Positions 1-5,472 of a stretch of 11,511 nucleotides of DNA are shown here, piece by piece (the stretch's first letter is position 1; each line of letters opens with the position of its first letter). Source of the DNA: Clostridiales bacterium (GTDB lineage Bacteria > Bacillota > Clostridia > Oscillospirales > Oscillospiraceae). The notes beneath the pieces are model-generated. The model was not told the DNA's origin and searched no databases. It saw only the letters and a program-made list of their open reading frames with translations. Location of the stretch: assembly GCA_017577345.1 (NCBI GenBank), contig PITX01000020.1, positions 1 through 11,511 on the forward strand, in the 5' to 3' direction. A program made the translations under genes and the position numbers.

Positions 1-143
1 CGGGGCTGACTGCAACACCGGGGTTATAGAAGCTGCTGCCGTATTCGCCGCCAAGTGCAAGGCTGTTGGCAGCATTGACGATGATGACCTCATCGCCCGC
101 CTTCAGAGAAGTGGCAAGCGTGTACTCGTTGCCGCTCACGGGA
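1..143 (-). repeat. Second copy of the C-terminal module repeat (DNA level)
   Basis: Bases 1-143 match 538-680 at every position except two (128-129), an offset of 537 bases or exactly 179 codons. On the coding strand this is the start of the second C-terminal module of the nuclease (from about residue 489) together with the end of the preceding linker. The only residue change in the shared part is Asn for Thr just before EYTLAT. The copy continues past the left window edge. Confidence 0.95.
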
Positions 144-1600
144 GTGGTCGGAGTGGTCGGAATGGTCGGGGTCGTCGGCTCGGTCGGCTCAATCGGCTCG
201 GTGGGAGTGGTCGGCGTGGTTGGCGTGACACTGCCGCTCTTGACATAGAAGTTAACGGCAAACAGTGCTTCGTTGCTGTTGTCCTTATATGCAGACCAGT
301 ATCCCTTTTCTGCATACCACTCCATGAACAGGTTGCGGGCAACATTCTTGATATAGAATGCGTTCGCTGTCTTTGCAGCTTCGATCGTCCATGCATCATT
401 CGGTGCGCCAAGAGGCATGGAGGAATAGGTATCCTGCATACCGATCTTTTGACCGTTGTAGGAGAAGGTGTAATTGTCGCCGCTCTTGCCGACAGTCCAG
501 ACGATGGTAGTATCGTCTGTGACAAGCTTGCCGTTTGCGGGGCTGACTGCAACACCGGGGTTATAGAAGCTGCTGCCGTATTCGCCGCCAAGTGCAAGGC
601 TGTTGGCAGCATTGACGATGATGACCTCATCGCCCGCCTTCAGAGAAGTGGCAAGCGTGTACTCTGTGCCGCTCACGGGAACAGTCGGCTCAGTGGGGTT
701 TGTCGGTGTAGTAGGCGGAACATCGGTGCCGTTCGGGTTGGACGGGGTTGTCATACCGGAAGGTACGGGCTTGCTGAAAAGATTATAAGCCAGCTCCGGG
801 TAATCGACGAAGGGATTACGGCAGCCCTGAATGCCTTCAATGACATCATTGCGGGACATTTCAAATTCGTCGACAGGATCGAGCTTGTTCCAGCTCAGAA
901 GAACATCCGTGCTCTGGAAGACAGTCGAGAGATTGTTCAATGCACTGTATGTACAATAATCGTAAAGCATTGCCCGGGCAACATCGCCCTTGACAGTATC
1001 GAGCGGCTCAAAGTAACCGCCGCCGGCGTAACCGCCGAGCGCCTTATTATGGTTGTCTGCCGCGTACTTTGCAGTACTGCTGTGGTCGCTGACATTACCG
1101 TAGGGCAGATTGCCGCGGGAAGAATTCAGATTCTTGTCCGTGGGACGCATGGAGTGAAGATCACCCTCTGCAGCACTGCCGCCCTTGGAATCCGGCCACA
1201 TATGCTCACGGTTAAAATTCGTATCTCCGCTCCACGCGCTGTTCGCGCTCAGCCCGCAGTAGAACAGACGGAGCTTCGAGCTGCTGCCGTTCACGGCATC
1301 CGATTTTGCAAAATCGGTTTTCAGGTCGTTGTAGCTGCCGGTGTGACGGTTTCTGGTAACCAGCGTGTTGATGGAGCTTTTCAGCGTAGAGCCGGTCTGC
1401 GCCGAAAGATTGGCGTAGGTGTAGCTGCCTGTATAGTATGCCTTCGCGAAGGAAGACAGACCTTTGCAGAGCACGCCTGCGCTGCCGTTGTTGTAGGTCG
1501 GGTAGCTGGCTGCACTGGCTGTGAGCAGACCGCTAAACATCGAAACAACAAGAGCAAGAACGATCATGAAGGATAAAACGCGATTGTTATATCGTTTCAT
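1..1600 (-). CDS. Secreted endonuclease I-family nuclease with repeated C-terminal modules (3' end outside window)
   Basis: Predicted extracellular DNA/RNA endonuclease of the EndA/NucM (Endonuclease_1) family. Translation of the minus strand is open from 1600 to the window edge, about 533 residues with the C-terminus missing. Residues 1-30 form a signal peptide (basic KRYNNR, hydrophobic core, cleavage near ASA/A). The nuclease domain spans about 43-275. It has the catalytic NREHMWP motif (H133), DLHSMRPTD (147-155), N159 with RGN (162-164), and the family's KGDVARAM and RNPFVDYPE signatures. A Pro/Thr-rich linker follows, then a module of about 140 residues (312-453), a second PT-rich linker (about 459-489), and the start of a second copy at 491. 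I do not recognise the module family; by position it may bind substrate or cell wall. The start at 1600 has AGGAG 10 bases upstream; an in-frame ATG at 1606 (4 bases from the same AGGAG) is an alternative. A sorting signal or dockerin could lie in the missing end. The gene has its own promoter and probably serves nucleic-acid scavenging. Confidence 0.88.
   Translation of the reverse strand, partial: MKRYNNRVLSFMIVLALVVSMFSGLLTASAASYPTYNNGSAGVLCKGLSSFAKAYYTGSYTYANLSAQTGSTLKSSINTLVTRNRHTGSYNDLKTDFAKSDAVNGSSSKLRLFYCGLSANSAWSGDTNFNREHMWPDSKGGSAAEGDLHSMRPTDKNLNSSRGNLPYGNVSDHSSTAKYAADNHNKALGGYAGGGYFEPLDTVKGDVARAMLYDYCTYSALNNLSTVFQSTDVLLSWNKLDPVDEFEMSRNDVIEGIQGCRNPFVDYPELAYNLFSKPVPSGMTTPSNPNGTDVPPTTPTNPTEPTVPVSGTEYTLATSLKAGDEVIIVNAANSLALGGEYGSSFYNPGVAVSPANGKLVTDDTTIVWTVGKSGDNYTFSYNGQKIGMQDTYSSMPLGAPNDAWTIEAAKTANAFYIKNVARNLFMEWYAEKGYWSAYKDNSNEALFAVNFYVKSGSVTPTTPTTPTEPIEPTEPTTPTIPTTPTTPVSGNEYTLATSLKAGDEVIIVNAANSLALGGEYGSSFYNPGVAVSP
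538..680 (-). repeat. First copy of the C-terminal module repeat (DNA level)
   Basis: This is the counterpart of bases 1-143, inside the first complete module of the nuclease gene. Near identity including third codon positions points to a recent duplication or ongoing gene conversion. The linkers before the two copies differ in length and in number of PT units, so variation is concentrated in the linker. Confidence 0.95.
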
Positions 1601-1610
1601 ATTCATAATA

Positions 1611-1616
1611 CTCCTT
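1611..1616 (-). promoter_or_regulatory. Ribosome binding site of the nuclease gene
   Basis: AAGGAG on the minus strand. It lies 10 bases before the ATG at 1600 and 4 bases before an in-frame ATG at 1606. The first spacing is nearer the usual range, so 1600 is preferred; the two choices differ only by Met-Asn at the N-terminus. Confidence 0.7.
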
Positions 1617-1633
1617 TTATTAGGATATTTATT

Positions 1634-1642
1634 ATTCTATCA
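1634..1642 (-). promoter_or_regulatory. Candidate extended -10 promoter of the nuclease gene
   Basis: The minus strand reads TGATAGAAT, an extended -10 element (TGn plus TAGAAT, five of six to TATAAT), in an AT-rich stretch. No good -35 hexamer is seen 17 bases upstream, where there is only a T-rich tract; this fits an extended -10 promoter. Transcription would start around 1627, giving a leader of roughly 25 bases before the ATG. It lies just after the terminator of the ferredoxin gene, so the nuclease appears to be a separate unit. Confidence 0.5.
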
Positions 1643-1683
1643 TACCTATTAAAAAAAAGAAAGAGGAAAAATGATTTTTTATG

Positions 1684-1736
1684 CTAAAAAAGAAAAAAAC
1701 AGCCTGCGTGCCCGGAAAATTCCGGCGTGCAGGCTG
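1684..1736 (-). terminator. Rho-independent terminator after the ferredoxin gene
   Basis: On the minus strand, a stem of CAGCCTGC pairs with GCAGGCTG and an inner stem of CCGGA pairs with TCCGG, with a small internal mismatch and a four-base loop (1700-1736). It is followed by a T-rich run (1684-1699). The stem begins about 10 bases past the ferredoxin stop codon. It should end the xanthine dehydrogenase/ferredoxin transcript and insulate the nuclease gene. Confidence 0.9.
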
Positions 1737-1745
1737 AAGCTTTAT

Positions 1746-2240
1746 TTAAATCCGATGTGTCAGAATGCCGCGCTTGTCGTGGATGACATCGCGGGGACAT
1801 GCCATGGCGCAGGCACCGCAGGAGAGACACTTGTCGGAGTAGATAAAGGCGCGGTTTTCCGAGACCTTGATTGCTCCGGCGGGGCAGACCTTCTCGCACA
1901 GACCGCAGCCGATGCAGCTGACCTCACAGACATCCTTGCAGTGGGCATCCTTGTTGGAGCAGAGGACGACGATGGGATTGTCCTCAACACGCAGATGAAT
2001 GACACGCTGCGGGCAGGCAAGATAGCAGGCTCCGCAGCCGACACACTTGCTTTCGTCGACCTCGGCAACGCCGTAGGAATTCAGGCTGATCGCGCCGAAT
2101 TGGCAGGTGTCGATGCAGGTGCCGCAGCCGGTGCAGCCGTAGGTACAAAGCTCATAGCCCTCGGGAGACTGCTTTGAGCGGCAGCCACCGTTACAGTGGA
2201 CGCAGGCGACCTTGGAGGGGAATGTTTTTTTGACGATCAT
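1746..2240 (-). CDS. RnfB-like polyferredoxin, four [4Fe-4S] motifs
   Basis: A 164-residue cytoplasmic iron-sulfur protein, probable electron carrier for the adjacent molybdenum hydroxylase. Four complete C-x2-C-x2-C-x3-C motifs are visible: C36-C46, C66-C76, C109-C119 and C138-C148, arranged as two pairs. The second half resembles the ferredoxin region of RnfB. Extra cysteines occur at C13, C16, C20 and C32 (CVHCNGGC start) and at C94, C101 and C105, which could bind a further centre. There is no signal peptide or membrane segment, and no RnfB N-terminal anchor. The start at 2240 is supported by GGAAGG five bases upstream; the gap to the xanthine dehydrogenase stop is 15 bases, so the two genes are cotranscribed. 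The role is inferred from context: the neighbouring enzyme has no FAD domain and needs a partner to pass electrons to. Confidence 0.88.
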   Translation of the reverse strand: MIVKKTFPSKVACVHCNGGCRSKQSPEGYELCTYGCTGCGTCIDTCQFGAISLNSYGVAEVDESKCVGCGACYLACPQRVIHLRVEDNPIVVLCSNKDAHCKDVCEVSCIGCGLCEKVCPAGAIKVSENRAFIYSDKCLSCGACAMACPRDVIHDKRGILTHRI

Positions 2241-2255
2241 AAAAACCTTCCTTTC

Positions 2256-4835
2256 TTACTTGCGCACATAGGGCGTGTTTGTCAGCGGCAGGCTGAAACG
2301 GCGTTCGCGGTCCAGACGGAAATAGGCGTCTGCAATGGCGGGGGCAGTCGGGATCGAGGTGATCTCGCCGATACCGATGGCACCGCAGGCGACATCCAGA
2401 CCGGGCTTGTCCACCACGATCGCCTTGATGGTCGGTGGTGCTTCGTGGGCACGGAACAAACCGAGCTGCCCGAATTTTTCAATCGGCTTGCAGCTGCTGT
2501 CAATGGGGTACTGCTCCCGCAGGGCAAAGCCCATGCCCATCAGCACGCCGCCTTCGATCTGCCCTTCGCAGGAGAGCGGATTGATCGCCTTGCCGACATC
2601 GTGGGCGGCAAGGATCGTATCCACCAGACCGGTTTTTTTATCCAGAATACAGACCTGTGTTGCATAGCCGTAGGCAACATGGGAAATGGGATTCGGCAAG
2701 TCCGCGCCGAGCGGATCGGTCTTGGCGAAGTATTCGCCGAAGAATTCCTCGCCGACCAGCTGTGCAAGCGGGCGGTCACCCTTTGCTTCCATGAGCTTCT
2801 TACAGGCACGCAGGCAGGCTTCACCGGTCACGAGCGTTTGGCGCGAGCCGGAGGTATCGCCGGAATCGGGAGAAATCCATGTGTCGGGACGCTCATAGAC
2901 GATATCCTCACGCTTCAGATCAGTCGCGGTGACGATCATCTGCACCAGAACGGTGCCGAGTCCCTGACCGATGCAGGAGGCACCGGTATGGATATGGAGT
3001 TTGCCATCCTCCTTGACGATCAGCTTGCAGCGGCCCCAGTCGGGCAGACCGACGCCGACACCGGCATTTTTCATCGCACAGGCAAGTCCCACAGGCTTTC
3101 CTGCAGCAATTGCCGCATCATAGTACGGCTTGATCGCCTCCAGCGTTTCCACCAGACCGGTCGATTCGTCAACGATCTGACCGTTCGGCAGGACGCCGCC
3201 CGGACGGATGGCATTGCGGTAACGGATCTCCCACGGGGAGATACCGACCAGATCCGCCATCTGATTGAGCAGGGTTTCGGTCGCAAAGCAGGTCTGCGTC
3301 ACGCCGAAGCCGCGGAATGCACCGGCAGGCGGGTTGTTGGTGTAGTAGGCAGTGCCTTCGATTTCAAAGTTTTCATAGGCATACGGACCTGCGGCATGGG
3401 TACAGGCGCGTTCCAGCACCGGTGCGCCCAGAGATGCAAAGGCACCGGTATCGGATTTGCAGGTCGCCTTGACACCGAGAATTTTGCCGTTTTCGTCGCA
3501 GCCCATGGTGAAATCCATCTCGAAATGGTGACGCTTCGGATGCACAAGCAGAGACTCGGCACGCGACAGCTTCACCTTGACCGGACGGCGGATGCAGTAG
3601 GCAGCCAGTGCCGCATGGTGCTGTACGGACATATCCTCCTTGCCGCCGAAGCCACCGCCGACGAGTGCATTTTGTACCTTGACCTTGTCCGTCCCGAGCA
3701 TCAGCCTGCATTCACGCAGGGTGGTATGCGCAGACTGGTCAGAGGAAATGATCATCACATCCTCGTCATTATCTATGTAGGCAACGGCACATTCCGGCTC
3801 CAAAAAGGCGTGCTCCGTCCAGGGCGTTTCAAAGTGCTCCGAAAGGACAAACTTCGCCTGCTTGATTGCCTCAGCGGCATTGCCGCGGCTGACATGGCGG
3901 TATGCCTGCACATTGGAGGTTTCCTCCTCAAAGACCAGTGGCGCATTCGGTGCGGATGCCTCCTCAATGCTGTGAATCGGGGGCAGTACCTCATAGCCGA
4001 CCTTGATGAGCTTTTTTGCCTTTTCCAGAATATCCTGATTTTCCGCCACGACCAGCGCAATGGCATCACCGAGATAATGCGTCATGCCGCCGATGGGGAT
4101 CAATGTATACTGGTCGTGCTTGATGTGACCGATCTTGATTTCGCCCGGGATGTCCTGCGCCGTCAGAACGGCGATGACGCCGGGAATTTTCAGTGCCAGA
4201 CTTGCGTCAATGGAGGTGACACGGGCGCGTGCATATTTACTGCGGACAGCGGAGGCATAGCACATCCCGTCCATGTAGAAATCATCAGGGTATTTGCCGT
4301 AGCCGAGGACCTTTTCCTCCACATCCAGACGCTGCACGCGCGAGCCGATCTTCCAGTCGGTCACGGACGGCAGGGGAATTTTTCCTTCACGCAGAATTTT
4401 ACCCGCCAGACGGATGGCGGCAATGATCTTGACATAGCCCGTGCAGCGGCAGTAGTTGTTGCGGATGGCAAAGCGGATCTGCTCCTCGGTCGGATCGGGA
4501 CACTTGTCCAGCAGACTCTTGGCGCAGAGCACCATGCCCGGAATACAGAAGCCGCACTGCACCGCCCCGGCTTCGCCAAAGGCATAGGTAAACGCCGCTT
4601 TTTCAAAGTCGGAAAGCCCCTCCACGGTCAGCACATGCTTGCCGTCCAGACGCTCTGTGTCGGGCACACAGGCACGGCAGGGTTCGCCGTCGATCAGAAC
4701 GGTGCAGGCACCGCAGGCACCCTCACTGCAGCCGTCCTTTGCAGAGGTGATGTGCATTTCATCACGCAGGAAACGAAGCAGCTTCTGCTTTTTTGTAACA
4801 GTGACCTCTGTGCCGTTCAGGAAAAATATTGCCAT
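2256..4835 (-). CDS. Selenium-dependent-type xanthine dehydrogenase (FAD-less molybdenum hydroxylase)
   Basis: An 859-residue cytoplasmic molybdopterin enzyme of the xanthine oxidase family, best matching the selenium-dependent xanthine dehydrogenase type of Clostridia; it would hydroxylate a purine or other N-heterocycle. The N-terminal [2Fe-2S] domain has C36, C41, C44 and C56. The second [2Fe-2S] domain has C94, C97, C129 and C131 (CGFC and CRC). The molybdopterin region follows directly from about 165, with EHAFLEPE (341-348), GGGFGGKE (393-400), AFRGFG (506-511), SGDTSGSRQT, and the C-terminal GIGE with presumed catalytic E824. The FAD domain normally between the FeS and Mo regions is absent. 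The start at 4835 (MAIFFLNG) is chosen because the fold begins there and AGAGG lies 9-10 bases upstream; an in-frame ATG at 4943 would translate through the promoter region. Substrate and selenium dependence cannot be read from sequence; no selenium accessory genes are in the window. Confidence 0.87.
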   Translation of the reverse strand: MAIFFLNGTEVTVTKKQKLLRFLRDEMHITSAKDGCSEGACGACTVLIDGEPCRACVPDTERLDGKHVLTVEGLSDFEKAAFTYAFGEAGAVQCGFCIPGMVLCAKSLLDKCPDPTEEQIRFAIRNNYCRCTGYVKIIAAIRLAGKILREGKIPLPSVTDWKIGSRVQRLDVEEKVLGYGKYPDDFYMDGMCYASAVRSKYARARVTSIDASLALKIPGVIAVLTAQDIPGEIKIGHIKHDQYTLIPIGGMTHYLGDAIALVVAENQDILEKAKKLIKVGYEVLPPIHSIEEASAPNAPLVFEEETSNVQAYRHVSRGNAAEAIKQAKFVLSEHFETPWTEHAFLEPECAVAYIDNDEDVMIISSDQSAHTTLRECRLMLGTDKVKVQNALVGGGFGGKEDMSVQHHAALAAYCIRRPVKVKLSRAESLLVHPKRHHFEMDFTMGCDENGKILGVKATCKSDTGAFASLGAPVLERACTHAAGPYAYENFEIEGTAYYTNNPPAGAFRGFGVTQTCFATETLLNQMADLVGISPWEIRYRNAIRPGGVLPNGQIVDESTGLVETLEAIKPYYDAAIAAGKPVGLACAMKNAGVGVGLPDWGRCKLIVKEDGKLHIHTGASCIGQGLGTVLVQMIVTATDLKREDIVYERPDTWISPDSGDTSGSRQTLVTGEACLRACKKLMEAKGDRPLAQLVGEEFFGEYFAKTDPLGADLPNPISHVAYGYATQVCILDKKTGLVDTILAAHDVGKAINPLSCEGQIEGGVLMGMGFALREQYPIDSSCKPIEKFGQLGLFRAHEAPPTIKAIVVDKPGLDVACGAIGIGEITSIPTAPAIADAYFRLDRERRFSLPLTNTPYVRK

Positions 4836-4914
4836 AGCAAAAGACCTCTTTTCGTGTATCTGCACAAACAAAGGAAAGAAAATGTCAAATAATTTGTCTT
4901 CTCTTATACATTGG

Positions 4915-4943
4915 ATTATACAATAGAACGCTCCGTCCTGCAA
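4915..4943 (-). promoter_or_regulatory. Candidate promoter of the xanthine dehydrogenase-ferredoxin unit
   Basis: The minus strand shows TTGCAG (4938-4943), a 17-base spacer, then a perfect TATAAT (4915-4920). Start of transcription would be near 4908, giving a leader of about 70 bases. The -35 lies in the loop and edge of the hairpin at 4927-4955. A short palindrome, CAAATAATTTG (4886-4896), just downstream of the predicted start could be an operator, but this is weak. No purine riboswitch core was recognised in the leader. Confidence 0.5.
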
Positions 4944-4963
4944 GAACGGAGCGTTTCATTTTT
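4927..4963 (+). terminator. Perfect 10-bp hairpin with T-tract on the + strand
   Basis: AACGCTCCGT (4927-4936) pairs perfectly with ACGGAGCGTT (4946-4955) around a nine-base loop. The T-rich tail (TTTCATTTTT, 4954-4963) is on the + strand, while both flanking genes are on the minus strand. On the minus strand the stem is followed by CTATTG rather than a U-run, so it is not a canonical terminator for the aro operon, though it could still slow or end that transcript. Stem and T-tract are certain; function is not. Confidence 0.5.
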
Positions 4964-4982
4964 GCGGAAAATCCTCTCAAAA

Positions 4983-5026
4983 CGAATATTTCTGACATAT
5001 AAAATTACTTTGCGAACAAATATTCG
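4983..5026 (-). terminator. Weak inverted repeat after aroQ
   Basis: CGAATATTT and AAATATTCG (5018-5026 and 4983-4991) form a nine-base inverted repeat around a 26-base spacer, starting 15 bases past the aroQ stop codon. On the minus strand TTTT follows the second arm. The stem is AT-rich and the loop long, so if it ends the aro operon transcript it is a poor terminator; it may act together with the hairpin at 4927-4955. Confidence 0.25.
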
Positions 5027-5040
5027 GCAATGACGAACGA

Positions 5041-5472
5041 CTACCTTACTGCGGAGATCAGAAACTCCATCGCCATTCGGTAGCCTGCGAAGCCGTGTCC
5101 CTGAAAGGTTTTCCGGCAGGCAAGACCCGCGTAAGAAATCCTCCGGAACGGCTCGCGGGTATCAATGTCGGAAAGGTGCACCTCCACCGCAGGCAGACGG
5201 ACGGCCTTCAGCGCATCCAGAATGGCAACGGAGGTGTGGGTGTAGGCGGCAGGATTGATGACGATGCCGTCAAACTTGCCATATGCTTGCTGGATCCAGT
5301 CTACCAGATCTCCCTCATGGTTGCTCTGCCGGATCTCGACCTCACAGCCCAGTCCTTTCGCCTCTGTGCGAATATAATCCTCCAAATCGCGGTAGGACTG
5401 CTTTCCGTAAATCTCCGGCTCACGGATGCCGAGCATATTCAGATTCGGTCCGTTGAGGATCAATAGCTTCAT
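5041..5472 (-). CDS. aroQ: Type II 3-dehydroquinate dehydratase
   Basis: Catalyses step 3 of the shikimate pathway, dehydrating 3-dehydroquinate to 3-dehydroshikimate. The protein has 143 residues, the usual size for the small dodecameric type II enzyme. Family signatures are NGPNLNMLG (7-15), catalytic R17 and Y22 in REPEIYG, N73 in NPAAYTHTS, H99 in VEVHLSDI, the REPFRRISY loop, and GHGFAGYRMA near the end. The start at 5472 is preferred over an upstream ATG at 5490: it gives the standard N-terminus, has GGAGGG 8 bases upstream, and overlaps the preceding stop codon as ATGA, implying coupled translation. It is the last gene of the aro operon. The aroQ symbol is also used for chorismate mutase; here it means dehydroquinase. 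Confidence 0.95.
   Translation of the reverse strand: MKLLILNGPNLNMLGIREPEIYGKQSYRDLEDYIRTEAKGLGCEVEIRQSNHEGDLVDWIQQAYGKFDGIVINPAAYTHTSVAILDALKAVRLPAVEVHLSDIDTREPFRRISYAGLACRKTFQGHGFAGYRMAMEFLISAVR

Noticed and set aside
136..240. Short tandem repeat giving a GVVGVVG-type peptide on the + strand
   Set aside because: It is the complement of the Pro/Thr-rich linker of the nuclease on the minus strand, not a separate gene or minisatellite.
1..680. Possible CRISPR-like direct repeats
   Set aside because: There are only two long copies, in frame within one gene and 537 bases apart; they are duplicated protein modules.
449..1576. A 375-residue open frame on the + strand, opposite the nuclease gene
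   Set aside because: The minus strand encodes an intact signal peptide and endonuclease I domain here; the + strand frame is a shadow with no recognisable domains.
2196..4892. An 898-residue open frame on the + strand, opposite the xanthine dehydrogenase gene
   Set aside because: It mirrors a gene with clear domains and motifs on the other strand; its translation shows no recognisable family and it arises from GC-rich third positions. It has no supporting ribosome site or promoter.
4836..4910. Possible purine riboswitch in the leader of the xanthine dehydrogenase unit
   Set aside because: The leader is short and AT-rich, and none of the conserved purine aptamer core or its three-helix pattern could be found.
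4836..4943. In-frame N-terminal extension of the xanthine dehydrogenase from ATG 4943
   Set aside because: The added 36 residues match no part of the family's [2Fe-2S] domain and would include the candidate promoter; the ATG at 4835 gives the standard N-terminus.
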